A stretch of DNA of 64,000 nt from Berghia stephanieae (lineage: Eukaryota; Mollusca; Gastropoda; Nudibranchia; Aeolidiidae). The stretch is from positions 51,181,920-51,245,919 of the forward strand of contig CM067446.1 of the NCBI GenBank assembly GCA_034508935.3. The letters run 5' to 3'. Both the position numbers and the translations under genes were made by a program. A model generated the notes under the pieces. That model ran no database searches, was not told the origin of the DNA, and saw only the letters and a program-made list of their open reading frames with translations. Shown piece by piece: positions 23,799-59,416 of the stretch; positions within the stretch are counted from its first letter, which is position 1; each line of letters opens with the position of its first letter.

Positions 23799-24077
23799 GC
23801 GGCTACATGGTCTAGTGGTATGACACTCGCTTTCGGATCAGAAGGTCCTGAGTTCAAGCTCGTTCAGTGCATATTGAGTCCTTGGAAAAGGTTCTTACTC
23901 ATCGTACTCAGGTGTAAAATGAGTACCTGACCTTTAACAGCGTTGTCTCTGTCGGAAAAAATTGTAATATTGCCTAACAGGCGTCATGTCACGTTCTACT
24001 TATTACAAAGCAAAGCTTTATTGTAAAGCGCTTTGAGCACATTAAGTGGATATTGCGCTATACAAAAGCTCAAGTTT
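23799..24077 (+). mobile_element. tRNA-derived SINE (family B), copy 1
   Basis: Head GGCTACATGGTCTAGTGGTA and GGTCCTGAGTTCAAGCTC carry A- and B-box-like elements. The body includes GGTGTAAAATGAGTACCTG and the end AGCACATTAAGTGGATATTG then GCGCTATACAAAAGCTCAAG. Five more copies lie in this window. Confidence 0.85.
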
Positions 24078-26295
24078 ATATAGTTATGAACAATGGATGA
24101 GCGGCCTCAAATCAAATATTCCATTTTATGATACCCTAAATGTAATTGATACACTGTATTGTCGTGCACATTGATCATCAATGACAGAATCAAATTCACC
24201 CTCACTCATTCATTTGTCAATCATGCTTTCATTGCTTCAAGTATGGTTTCTACTAACAGTATGGTCTATTAGAGGAAAATTCTTTGTGTCTCATCTTTAT
24301 CCGTATTTTTTTTTATAACCTATTCTCTGAGATTTGGAAAGCTATATTTCCTAACTCCAAGGCAACTTCTAATTCCGATCTGATTCTCATAAAAATGAAA
24401 ATGATCTTAAGAAAGAAATCCTGCTGTGATTGAAAGCCGTCACCAAGTCTACTCGCCAAAGAAAGAAATAAGTAAATTCTCACATGTAGGCCTGTATAGA
24501 GTGTAAAAATGATTTGATGAGTTTTATTTCTGTAAAAGGGTAAGTACGAGTCCTAGTTTTTTTTTCCCCCTGTGCCCTGATTTTTTCAAGACTTTTGTCC
24601 CGATTTTTGCATCAGTAGAGTGCATTTGATTAAAATTAGAATTGGATTTTTAATCCGAATAAACACTTCAGATTGTTTTGAAATAAAAAGTCTACACCAT
24701 TTCTTCAACACTTTTATCTTTCAATGCAATGTAAGTTTATAATGAATTTGAGAAAACAGCTATATGACATGTTTCAATGGAGAGGAAATAAAAGCAAAGT
24801 GAAATTGAGAAGAGCAATGCATATCCATATCATACTAAGTCACACCATACAAAACTTCTTTACATACCTTACTACCCGCCTTACAAAATATGTCACATTT
24901 TGGGTGACCACAATAACAAAAAGCACTCTCTATTTATACATATATATATATGTCAATATTTACCCCTGTGTTACAAGGAAACATAACATTAAACCATAAG
25001 GATTATTCAATATAGGTATATAAAGTAGCATATTTAAGAATATATTGATTTAAATACAACATTAACATTTGGTTGTACTGTTCAACAAAAAAAATCAAAG
25101 ACCATTCATTGGAAACTCCACTCAACCTTTCATACAATATATATATTTACAAGAAACAAATAATAGTTGCTTCATCTTATCAGAAAGTAAAAATTGCTGC
25201 CGTGTCCCCTTTCAGTGCTAACATACAACAATGACAGTCAATTATAACTGAAGTATGCATGGTATTGACACTCTAATCTAACATACAGCTTGACTGTTTC
25301 TTTGAATTCATAACCGTAAGTTCAGCAATAGAAGGACTGGTCCAATACATGTCTTTAGACAGTGGGCAAGGAACAATTCACAGCTTGAGACTATAGATTA
25401 GCACAGCTGCCAAGTTACAAATCCCATAAATAACTGGATGCCTCCTCACACCCTTTCCTTCCCTCACAAAGTTTAGTTTACAAATATAAATGCATGAATT
25501 CAATTTCAACTCTGCTCCAAAACTGCTGTTTTAAATTATTCTTAATACAAAGAAAGTTACATCATATAAATTTATATTTCACCAACATACTCTAGTTTCA
25601 TGGGAAATTAAAATGGCATTCCACCCAAAAAAAAAGCACATTTAATAAATATTTCAGACCAGCATAAAATTGATGAGAAGAAGTAAAAGTTACTTCACTT
25701 TAAATAATCTCCCTTACTTCTTGCCTATTTGTAGAACACTGTAACAATTTTATAATTCAAAATCATGAACCAATAAGGTAAAAAGATTTATAGAGTACAC
25801 TTCCACAATAACACTGTAAATGTGATTATTTATGCAAAAAGCAATAAGCATAATACAGTTATAGTGATAATACATGGGAGGTAATAACACAAATCAAATT
25901 CTCTTGCTAAAAAATATCTTAAGCAATTGCTTTGAGTAGGAGACATCCAAAAAAAGGGAATTTTGGAGAAAACCTGAACACTTGACGCAACTATAGTCTC
26001 TTAACTCAAGCAGATGTGGCATTCATAAGCAGCAAAGTGGTGCAAATTTAGAACTTGCAGATAAAAATTAAGGACTGATCATTTGAGCACACTTCACTTC
26101 ATAATATTGAATGATAAAATAAACACTTCGTCTTCAAAGGTGACAAGACATCACCGTGATTGTGATTTAAAGATGTAATTAACCCAATAACAAAACTTTA
26201 ACTTTTATGAAATAGTTAAGCATGTTATCATTTTAATATCTTTTAAAATATATCAAAATACTTTAAAAGACTTCAGCATGTTTTTCATTCACATA
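24078..26295 (-). other. Downstream of USP36 stop: probable 3' UTR and intergenic
   Basis: AT-rich and, between 24.1 and 26.3 kb, free of the repeat families that crowd the neighbourhood, which fits a transcribed UTR. Many TTTATT (reverse of AATAAA) are present, so the end cannot be fixed. Confidence 0.4.
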
Positions 26296-49668
<23,373 letters not shown>

Positions 49669-50084
49669 GACATGTACAAAATCTGTTGAGAAAGCAACCA
49701 AAAATACTTCATCAAATCATCATCAAACAAGTTGATCTTCAGAGTCCAGGGTGTCCAAGGAAATCCAGCCTTAAAATTTACTAACTAGAAGTGAAATTTC
49801 CACCCAGGTATTCTAGCCCACCTCACAGTGTTCCATACACTTAAAAAAGACATTCCTACTTAAAACAGGTCGTACCTAAACACAATCCAAATTTTAAATG
49901 TGTCTTGCAGCAATTTTTGATGTCACTCAAATGATTTTTTTTTAATTTCAAAAGTTTGAAAGACTAATTATATATAAAATCATACATATTCTTAGAGAAT
50001 GATATCATCTAGTCATACAATGTCAAAAGCCACCACCCACCCCCATATTTCATGTTTTAAAAATACTCATATGATCCCTTGTGT

Positions 50085-50800
50085 GGTAGTGGTTATAGTA
50101 CTAGTGGTAGAGATGATAGTGGTCGTTGTAGTACTCGTGATAGATAGGATGCTGTGTATGTGGTTATAGTAAAGAGATTGCAGCGATGATGATGTGGTGG
50201 TGGCTGTAGTAGTGGTGGTGGTGGTAGGGATGTGGCAGCAGTAGAAGTGGTGGTATGGGTAGAGATATGATGATCTGGCTTAATTGTAGAAGTAGTGGTG
50301 GTGGTAGGAGTGATGATGTAGTTGTAGAAGTGGTGGTAGTGGTAGGGACAGATGATGATCTGGTCGTTGTAGTAGTAGTAGATATGTGGTGGTGGTAGGG
50401 ATGATGATGTGGTTGTAGTGGAGGTGATGGTAATGGTAGAGTCAGAAATGATGATCTGAATCTCGTTTCTGTATAGGTGGTGATAGGGATGATGATGTGG
50501 CAGTGGTTGCAGTACGATGATGTGATGGTAGTTGTAGTAGTGGTGGTGGTAGATATGATGATGTGTTAGTAGTTTTTGTAGTGGTGTTGGTGGTAGGGAT
50601 GATGATGTGGTGGCGGTAGGGATGATGATGCGATGGGAGTTGTATTAGTGATGGTGGTAGGGATGATGATTTGGTCGTGGTTGCAGTGGTGGTGGGTGAT
50701 AAATAAAAATATGATGATATGGTGGTAGTTGTAGTAGTGGTGGTGGCAGAGATGATGATGATATGGTTGTAGTAGTAGCGGTGGTAGTGGTATGGAATGT
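50085..50800. repeat. Degenerate GATG/GGTGGTAG minisatellite
   Basis: Imperfect repetition of GTGGTGGTAGGGATGATGAT and GTGGTTGTAGTAGTGGTGGT with a period of several tens of bases. It lies in the USP36 5' UTR intron. No gene. Confidence 0.9.
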
Positions 50801-51091
50801 AAGTGGCGAACGTATGCGCACATTAAATTTTTCACCGATTTCCACATATTCATACCTCACATGCTCATCCAAACCTTTCAATTAAGAGTGACTCCACCCC
50901 ACCCAAACTTGTCATACTACCTATATTCCAGTCTCCCAACTTGAAATTTGCTCTTGATAGCTGTATTTAAGAATAATCACGAATCACGAAACTTAGGATG
51001 ATCGGTTCTAGTTCTAGCGGTGTTTTAAAAATGTCCTCTTTTAAAATTATATATAATCATAATCACACATGATTATAATTATAATGTAATG

Positions 51092-53492
51092 TATGGGAAA
51101 TTCCACGGGTAACGGACTGACAAATCAGACAAAAAATGCATACATTTCGTGCTCTGAAATACAATGTATTTATTGTATGGAGCTAATATTTCCCATGGAC
51201 ATGTATCATGTCCGCCCTTATCATATATCAAAAGGATTAAGATGAATCTTTATCAACTTGAATTTTTTTGACATTATAATGTTGGTAACGGACTGACATC
51301 AGAAAATCCATCTTTTTCAATTTTATATGTAGATGGATCAAACTTTCTGAAGTTAAACCTTCCATTAACAAATAAGTTCTTTTATAGTAACCATGATATG
51401 TTGTTCTACAACCCACTAGCAAGATTTAAAAGATTGTCCAAAATTTGAATCTGCAGTCTTAGAAAAAGTGTCGGTAACGGACTGACAAATGGATGGTAAC
51501 GGACTGACACCTCTGAATTTTATTACTCAGAATAACGGTTACTTCATAAAATCCAGAGCAAAGACACATTATGTAATTACGAACAACACTGAATACCCAG
51601 TGTGATTGATCAAACCAATACTCTTCATTGTATGGATGTCAAGCTACATTGGGTATGATGAGTAACTCGATGGGTGACATCTGATTATCTCAATCCCAAC
51701 TTTGCTTCTTTAAAAATTAAATAATGAAATAATGATTCGTAGAGTTGAAATCTATTCTGTCAAAGTCAAACAGGAACTTTATTTCAACTATGAAATTAAA
51801 TTATCATAAAAAAAATTTTTAATGTAGATAAGATGGACTTTAAAACTGGGGAAGGTTTATTAATATTCTTTTGGTACTTATTTTTGAAGCTTAATTTTTA
51901 TTCTGTATTTCATATTGATTCCTCAAGCTTAGGAATTGTCAATAGGCCTAAACCGTCACGGCAAACTGGTCGATAGTATTGGCAGTTAATCTCTTCCTCA
52001 TCTGCACTTGACCAGAAAGCCAGTTATAAGATCTGAGAAAGATCTTCAAAAATTTCATTTGGACCATTTTATCCTTGCATCCTTGATTTTTACAATTTTC
52101 CTATGCAGATTGTGGGATTTCTCTTAGAAGTACATTCTGAGGTCCTGAGGGAGCAAAATAAACTTAAGCCAATTTTGATTCCTGGATGAAATTCACTAAC
52201 AATCAACAACCTCTTTTTCAGGGTTTTTTACAGGAAACTTTTTTGAATTTTCGTCTTTTCTTTTTTTCATCTCACAATTATGAAATCTTTTTCCCTTGGT
52301 GCTTGTCAAGAGTACTTCTTGTCCAAATAGAAATTTTCGATAAAATTATTTCATTTCATCTTGAATGCCCATTTCCACGATTACAATATTTCAAAAACCA
52401 TTGGTTGATGGATTGGATGCCCTTAGCAGTACAGGCACAGTTTAATTATTTTTTAAAATTTTTTGGGAGGATTGTAGACTCAAAGTTGAATTCAGTAGTT
52501 TACTTTCCTGTGCTGAAATGTGAGGCAGATGTGGATTTAGGTGTGCTAGGTTTACTTTCTTTTGGAGTTGTAGATTGATCGGCTTTTCTCCTGCTTTTGT
52601 TGCCTATCTTTTTCCTAAACAATGTAATGCCCATCAGTTTTCAGTCTTTCTTGATAATTTGAACCATGGATAGAGTAGGCATCTTGAACCTGTGAATAAA
52701 GAAAATTGAGCAAAAGTACACCATAAGCTATGAAAGTCAAATCGGAATAAAAAGCAAATCTTGTTTTCTTAAAAACAATACAGCAAAACTAAGAAAATAA
52801 AACTCATTTCTAACTTGTATCACATTACTTTGTAACAACTAAAATATTGACATTATACACAGCTTAACAGCTTGTTGACCCACTACATTTAAAGCCTCAA
52901 TGACTCAAAAGTTTTTCACATTAATTTAAATGTTTGATTTCTTTTTTTTTCTCCCAGGGCTTCTTGCCCCTACTTTAACAGAAGACTACTACTGGCTCAA
53001 TTGTCATAAGGATATTATAGAACAATAAACAGTGTTTTCCCCTCAATTCAAACATAGCAAAAATCTTCAAGTGATCAAAAGATTCACAAGCTTTAAAAGA
53101 TTCAACTTACCTATTGAAAAATAGCAGGCTTGATGTTGAAGACCAGTGTTTGAAATTTTATGATCCAAATGTTTATAAAATGGTTGCCTGATCAGTTGAA
53201 ACACATTGGAGTGGACATTACTCTTGAGACTTAAAAAAACAACTTTTATATATTGTCTTTGAATTAAAATAGAATTAGTCAGTCTGTTACTGTCAGTCCG
53301 TTACCCTAAAAAATGTCAGTCCGTTACCCAACAAAAGTACCTTAAATGATAAATTTCTTGAAAAATCATCTTACAGTGCTAAAGCCTTTCATGTAAGAAC
53401 AGAAAATCTGAAATAGTGAGTCTGTACAACAATCACATCTTTCGTAGATGAAAAAATACTGTTTTAATGGTAACGGACTGACATACAATTTC
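51092..53492. mobile_element. Motif-bounded 2.4-kb segment, probable non-autonomous DNA transposon
   Basis: Seven perfect copies of GGTAACGGACTGACA or its complement lie here and nowhere else noticed: plus at 51108, 51284, 51473, 51495 and 53469; minus at 53291 and 53314, with a further one-mismatch copy at about 53278. The outermost copies are next to TGGGAAATT at 51094 and its reverse AATTTCCCA at about 53487, so the segment has short inverted ends and subterminal repeats clustered at both ends. Between the clusters (51.5-53.27 kb) the longest frame, 52186-52578 plus, has no recognised domain. Family unknown. Confidence 0.6.
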
Positions 53493-53744
53493 CCAAGGTC
53501 ATTAAAACGACAGATGAGGACGACATTTCATTAAAATCGTAAATTTGAATGTTTATATAGGTTCCTGATACTTATAATTGTTTTAATATCAATAAACAAC
53601 AGCAAAGGTGGCTATAATTTTGTAGAAGTTGCAAGATTTATAATATTGAGAAAATATTCTTTTCGTTCTTCAAATAGGGGATACCCTTACATAAAGCTAC
53701 AATAAGCATCCTGTACCACAAATATGCACGAAATATCCTTATAT

Positions 53745-54158
53745 TCATAATCCTGAATGATTTTCCAACAAATTGGTACCAAATTTTAACATGTTCTTAA
53801 GAATTTGTAAAACACCCCTTCGGTTGACATTTTCGTGGAATTTCCCGTATGCAGATATATGGACTGAGAAAGTTGGTTCGTTTCTAATACTAATATTAAT
53901 ATTGAGAGAATGTCTTGTTGAGGCAACCCTCTCTGGTTTAGATCCCACACTGACATTGGCCTCTGATTGTCGTTCAGCAGTCGCTTTATTTAAGAGGGAG
54001 GCCTTCCGAAAGCTCCTTGGTCTAGCATCTCTTTCAAAAAAAGATGTTCTCTCAACGCAACTCTGTACCAGTACCAGTCTACCTACACTACACATACACA
54101 CGGCCACGGCCCTGTCACTGTCACTGTCAACCACATCACAATCACAATGACAATGCAA
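53745..54158. other. GC-richer block with long overlapping open frames on both strands
   Basis: Open frames of 137 codons (minus) and 125 codons (plus) overlap almost completely. The minus frame has polar, Arg/Ser-rich sequence such as RPRSFRKASLLNKATAERQS; the plus frame has a Leu/Ser-rich end. Neither is recognised. It may include a 5' noncoding exon of USP36 or an old repeat. Confidence 0.3.
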
Positions 54159-54784
54159 TGATCACAAGAACTAAATCAACTCTAACACAAAACTAAAATT
54201 AGGCCTGCTTCATATCACATTTACTGGGATATTTTGAAATTTTTATTGTTTTACTATTCTTTATTTTGGTGAAAAAAATGGGTTGCTGGCAAATGAAAAC
54301 AAACTGAAAGTGAAAGGGAAAGAAATAACTTTCTAAATATAAGGTTAAAGTTACCTCACGAACAAATATATGAAAATATGATAAAATTATTAACGAAATC
54401 AACCTTTTAAAAAAATCCAAAAAATTATGATGGTAATGCTAATAATTCAGTTTAATAACACGACGACAAGAATGAGATTCAGACCTTCATTACCCACGTT
54501 TTCCATGTGACAGCACGACGAAATGTCAGGGAAATGAAGGAATGTTTATGATTTATCAACAAAGAAAGAGAGTTTACTTGTGACCGTTAAAAATCTAAAC
54601 ATTATTTTTCATAATATACATACGTTTTAAAGGCAAATTTGATATCCAAACTGTTTATTTAAATTTTCAAATAAATATGAAACAATCTGACAAAAACACA
54701 AACCGGCCACAAAATTTTACGCGTTTTACAAACACAGCAATCCACAAGAAACAGAAACAAATTTCAGAAGACACGACTAAATCT

Positions 54785-54830
54785 ACTTCCGGTCTTGCGC
54801 TAAGAGTCGTAAAAAAATACGGGCATTCTC
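54785..54830. promoter_or_regulatory. Candidate promoter element between divergent genes (ETS-type site)
   Basis: ACTTCCGG at 54785-54792 is the reverse of CCGGAAGT, the ETS/GABP site common in metazoan housekeeping promoters. It lies between the divergent USP36 and small unknown gene, just left of the hAT MITE. No start site is visible, so this is a suggestion. Confidence 0.3.
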
Positions 54831-54837
54831 TCTCGTG

Positions 54838-55438
54838 TAGTGCTGGGATTACCCGCCCAAATCATTACCCGGGTAATACCCGGGTAGTGGTCTGATTACC
54901 CGGGTACCCGCGGGTACCCGTGGCAGGAGTGACTTTTGTCCCAAAATTATTTTTTTTTGGGGGGGGGGGGGGGGGGTCTTTTTTAAATTAATTTATTATT
55001 TGTTACAAAAATGGAGCGAAACTGAAGTAAGAAACAAAGATAATTAACTACAATGAAAAAAAAATAATAAATAATAAATAAAATAAAAATACCTGAGATT
55101 CCTTTAAAAGATAAGAACTAATATAATATAGTCTTAACCTATTGATTCCAAAATTGAATCAAATGTGTGTTAACAAATAAAACAAAAAAATCAATGTAAT
55201 TGAACAATACAGTAGGAAAATCTTTTGAAAAAATTTCATGTAAATGTAAATATGTAAATAAAATTATATTATTTCCAATTTTTGTTCAAAAATATTAAAA
55301 CCGCCAAAAATTATCACTCTCAGTTCGGTTTCCATTTGTTGTAGCGGGTACCCGTTACCCGCCCCTTTGACCCGAGTACCCGGTTTAACTTTGTTACCCG
55401 CGGGTACTCGCGGGTACCCGAGTACCCGCCCAGCCCTA
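54838..55438. mobile_element. hAT-type MITE with perfect 8-bp target duplication
   Basis: Ends TAGTGCTGGG and (reverse complement of right end) TAGGGCTGGG are inverted, and CTCTCGTG is present at 54830-54837 and 55439-55446, exactly flanking. Both ends carry dense ACCCGGGTA/GGGTACCCG palindromes; the middle is AT-rich with a poly-G run near 54960. No coding capacity. It ends about 135 bases before the ATG of the small gene. Confidence 0.88.
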
Positions 55439-55573
55439 CTCTCGTGGTTAATGGCAAAACAAAAACATTGTTGGGTTTCTGTTGTGAAAACGTAGGCAAT
55501 GAAAACTTCTTTACTTCGTTCTTTTTATCGTCATTAAGTTAGCTAGTGTTGCAACACAGACATCCAGACACAC

Positions 55574-55942
55574 ATGTCCACATCAAGATTACCACGGGGG
55601 TTTTCAACATTCTTTAGAAATTGCCACAACGTCGATAAAGCACCAGACTATAAAAAGGGAGGATACTTGAGAAATATTTTCGTAACTGCAAATGTCACTA
55701 GATTACGTCCCATGCATTACTGCTGCCAAGCTGGTGGACTCCTCTTTGAGGTCCAATACAAATATTTTAAGCCTATTGATGGGCTCGGCAGAAACATGAC
55801 ATCACTAAAAGGCCCATTCCTATTTCAGACATTTTCATCGAAAACACCAGCCACAAGTGCTCTTTCAAAGAGTGACTTGAAAAAAGCAATTGATCATCTC
55901 ACTGATCAGTTTATGGACGCAAGAGAGCTTCTTCAAGATGCG
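55574..55942 (+). CDS. Small unknown gene, exon 1
   Basis: The ATG at 55574 is the first in an open frame of 123 codons to a GTCAGT donor at 55943. GC content is higher than the flanks, as expected of coding sequence. The reading frame stays open a few codons into the intron, then stops. Confidence 0.82.
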
Positions 55943-56390
55943 GTCAGTTGTTTTGTTTTTGTATTTCTAAGTTAAATAATTAACTCTCAAGACTCAAAGT
56001 CTAAAATACACTAGGGTTTCCATCTTCTAGACTTGTCTATCAGCTCAAGAGGATGATTTCTACATTAAAAGAGCAAGATAGCATAAGAAGGGTGTCCAGG
56101 GACGCTCACTGACTCTGACTCCCCTTACACTGACACGGCATATACTGTAGTAAGCTTACCTTTCTGTTGTCGATTTTTATTTTTATGCACGCCGAATTGC
56201 GTTTAAGAACCACACCAAGACAGAATATGCCAAATTGACCCAATCTAGAAGATTTCTTTAAAGCTTCTGACAACTATACAATAAATGTATGGAATTTTGT
56301 AGCATCATATTTGTTAGGCGTCTTTTTATTTCCTTTTATTTATTATTATTTTCGTTTGTTTGGTTCGTTTTTGCTGTTTTGTTCGGGTTT

Positions 56391-56422
<32 letters not shown>

Positions 56423-57078
56423 CTTCTTTTTTTTCTTTTTTTTTTTTGGTATTAGCAATTTAGCAATATCTGGCAGTGCCCATAGCCAGGTACTCATTCA
56501 CACCTGAGCAGAATTACATTACCCTAACCAAGGACACAATGCCTTGGCCAGAGCTTTATGATTATTGTTACTCATGTGGTCTCTGATCACACTGAATATA
56601 GCTTGCATTTATAACAATAAAAAGACGAGACACTGTCCCACTGAGCAATTGACACAAATGTCATGTAATCAATTAATAAAGGGTAAGATAAATCATCTAT
56701 TTTCATCCTAACGTAAAATTGGCAGTATAAACAAACAAATTGATGTTGAATTGATTGTTATATACCCTCAAATGTTGCAAGTTGAAATTGAAACAAAACA
56801 ACACATGAAGGATCCGACAAACAGATTTATCTGCTCTTAAACCCAGTCTTTTTTGTGTGTGTGTGTGTGTGTTTGTTTTTCAGAGAGAGAGTGCTGGAAC
56901 TGTTTATTTTTCTAGTGATATGGAGGAGGCTTCTGAGAGTGTGACAAATACTTTACAGGAATATCAAGAGCTGCTGAATAAATTGTCAGATGAACAGAAG
57001 CAAGATGTGTTACGGACGATTGGGTTGAAAATGGAAGAACTAAAAGCCCAACAGCTAGCTCTTGAGGAACAGTCCTGA
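55574..57078 (+). CDS. Small two-exon gene, 187-residue protein, function unknown
   Basis: Exons 55574-55942 and 56884-57078 join in phase 0 with GT-AG borders (donor GTCAGT, acceptor TTTTTCAG). The N-terminus MSTSRLPRGFSTFFRNCHNV is Arg/Ser-rich without acidic residues until later, which looks like a mitochondrial presequence (inference). The C-terminal 90 residues (DHLTDQFMDARELLQDA, then SAGTVYFSSDMEEASESV, then GLKMEELKAQQLALEEQ) look like a conserved helical, coiled-coil module with the repeated idea Glu/Lys/Leu. I do not recognise the family. The gene is divergent from USP36 and has a hAT MITE ending about 130 bases upstream of its ATG. Confidence 0.85.
56470..56600 (-). mobile_element. 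Dispersed repeat (family H), copy 2
   Basis: CAGGTACTCATTCACACCTG, ACCAAGGACACAATGCCTTG match the piece at 42820-42900. It lies in the intron of the small unknown gene after a long T-rich tract (56390-56450). Confidence 0.5.
56884..57078 (+). CDS. Small unknown gene, exon 2
   Basis: Starts after TTTTTCAG at 56883 with RESAGTVYFSSDMEEASE and ends LALEEQS with TGA, followed at once by TAA. The 64 codons are Glu/Lys/Gln/Leu-rich and predicted helical. The preceding 0.9-kb intron contains a T-rich tract and a repeat copy. Confidence 0.82.
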   Translation, partial: RESAGTVYFSSDMEEASESVTNTLQEYQELLNKLSDEQKQDVLRTIGLKMEELKAQQLALEEQS

Positions 57079-58220
57079 TAAATCCTTTGATTAACTTTAT
57101 CTTTGATTAATATAATATGATCATGATCAATGATTCCATTTTCTGATTTATTTTTATTCAGTGTTGGAAAATGTTCATTTATAACATAGGCCTATTGATA
57201 TAACATAAATGTTTGAAATCAGGATATTTTTTGATGATTTACGATGTCAATACTCTATATATTTGGGGTGAATATGAAAAAAAATATACATTGATAATTT
57301 GAGGCTACATTTTAGCTATCGACCACAATTTTAATAAGATTATTTTTTTTTAATATGCATGTATTTGATGTAAGGATGGCCAGTTGTATTTGGTGACATG
57401 GAATTGATGAGGATATTGGATGTTGTTAGCAGTCACTCATTCACTGCTTTTTTCGCCGCTCTCAAAGGAGACGATTCCAATTCACATTTCTTTATCTTTT
57501 TAGATTGTCTTACTTATAGAATTATCAATACCAACCTTTTTTTTAGTTTTGAAAAAAAAAACGGTCTGTTATTTCAGATAACCATACCAAAATACTTTTC
57601 TGTATGTATAAAGAAAGAGAGCGAGCAGAGGTTTCCACAATGTCATGACCAAATTCAGAGGAATTATGTATTGTGATGTAGGCTGTCTGTGGGATATTGG
57701 TTGTGATAGAAGATCAGTTATTTTAAAGATTCAATTAAAATGGAAGAATAATTGGAGTCCAATTGGGTAGAGCAGAAAACACTTTGAAAGGGAAGGATAG
57801 TTTGAGTCCAGTTGGGTTGGCTAGAAGGCACTTTGAAAGAAATCCAGAAATGAGTTTCAAGTTGGGATTGTAAAAACTCTGTTGTCTTTATCAGTGCTCT
57901 TGAAACTTTTTTACAAGGAAACTTTGATTAAGACCCACAATGTAACATGTGTTTTAACTTATATCATTCTTCTATAATTAGCTGCCTGATGTTTGTTAAC
58001 AGAATGTGATTATGAGTATAGACTTGCATTTTTTCAGTTCCATTATGTGTGATCTATACTGATAGAAAGGTCAAGAACTGAATGTAGCTCCTTTTCCATG
58101 TCAATTCAATGAAAAGAAGGGGCCTGAGGCAATGCAAGGGTTTGTTTCGAGCAAAATACAATGACAAAGACCATTTTTTTTTTTTTTAATCTTTGTAATT
58201 TCCAGTTGTCGAGAGGGAAA
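57079..58220 (+). other. Downstream of the small gene, probable 3' UTR
   Basis: AT-rich, free of recognised repeats. Poly(A) site not determined. Confidence 0.4.
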
Positions 58221-58221
58221 T

Positions 58222-58226
58222 ACGCG

Positions 58227-58277
<51 letters not shown>
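58222..58277. repeat. (CG)n-(CA)n compound microsatellite
   Basis: Seven CG units followed by about 21 CA units; alternating purine-pyrimidine DNA able to adopt Z-form. Confidence 0.93.
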
Positions 58278-58278
<1 letters not shown>

Positions 58279-58761
58279 AAGAGAGAGAATAAATCTGATT
58301 TTTAAAGTTCTTTTTGATTTAGTACTAATTTGATTTTTACTGTTTATCCTTTATAAATCCATCATTGACTGGTGTATTCCTTTGTAGAATTTATTCAGTT
58401 TTAATTAGGTTTTTTTTTTAATATTTAAATAATATGCCCGGTTCTCATTTATCTTTAATACTTAATGGTTTGTTTTTTTAAATTCCATTATCTCTTGAAG
58501 TAAATAATGAACAAAATATGTGGTTTTGAGCTGTCGAAAATTATTCCAACAAATTGCATGATTGTAACTAAATCAGCTTTTTAATTGTTTTGTTTTGGTT
58601 GTTTGCTTGAGGTTTGTTTTGCTTTCTCAAAATAGTCAATTATGAACATAGTTACTAGAAGAAGGAAAAACATTGTTTCAATAATATATTTTTTTTCATT
58701 TATTTTTGTTTCCTAAAGAATTTGAGAGAACTTTATGGAATTGGTTTGTTTTTTTAAATTT

Positions 58762-58910
58762 CCAATGGTGGGCGGGGACGTCACTCTTGCTGTGTCTTCT
58801 ATCCCCCTGGAATCTGTTTTCTTTTTCCAGGCTGATTTCTGTTCATGTTTTGAAATGAGATTAATTGGTTTTGCCGTGGTCTTGGCTGAGAAGGAAACAA
58901 TCAATTTGAC
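58762..58910 (+). mobile_element. C-element 5' fragment, diverged
   Basis: CAATGGTGGGCGGGGACGTC, TGTGTCTTCTATCCCCCTGG and TTTGAAATGAGATTAATTGG match the 5' third of the family. Confidence 0.65.
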
Positions 58911-59029
58911 ATTATTTATTTTATGACATTTTTTTTCTTTGAAAATCATCACTAATAGTTTGTTGTTTTTTTGTTTTGTTTTTTGTTTTTTTTAGAGGGG
59001 GGGGTTGTTTTCTTGTTTTGTTTTGTTTT

Positions 59030-59360
59030 TGTTTAGTGTTCTTGACCTCCCATAGTGGACAGGGAGGTGCTTACTATGTCTTATTTCCCCTTATATCTGT
59101 TTTCCAACTTGCTTTCTGTCTTTGTCTTGGGACCTGTGCTTGTGTCTGGATGAGACTTTTAAGTGATCTCTTGATAGTGTACTCTTGGAATATACATCTG
59201 TTTCCTACTTGAACCAATTCCCCTTTGTCTTACCTTTTCTTGGGCGCTTTAATTGTAATTTTAGAACTTTTTACTATCCCATTTTCTTCCATTTTACTTA
59301 CTCTGATATGACCCTTATGTGTTGCAACTGCCGTAAAACCCTTACAATTTATTTAAAAAC
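59030..59360 (+). mobile_element. C-element, internally deleted
   Basis: The 5' region TTGACCTCCCATAGTGGACA joins straight from CTTTGTCTTGGG to ACCTGTGCTTGTGTCTGG, dropping about 200 bases, then runs to the 3' end TTGCAACTGCCGTAAAACCC. Confidence 0.78.
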
Positions 59361-59416
59361 ATGTTTTTTGTCTTTTCTTGTTTTTTAAATTGTTTTTGTT
59401 TTTTTTTTAAGTAATA

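Noticed and set aside
52186-52578. Plus-strand open frame of 130 codons inside the motif-bounded element
   Set aside because: Hydrophobic, Phe/Leu-rich translation of T-rich DNA with no motif; not supported as a transposase.
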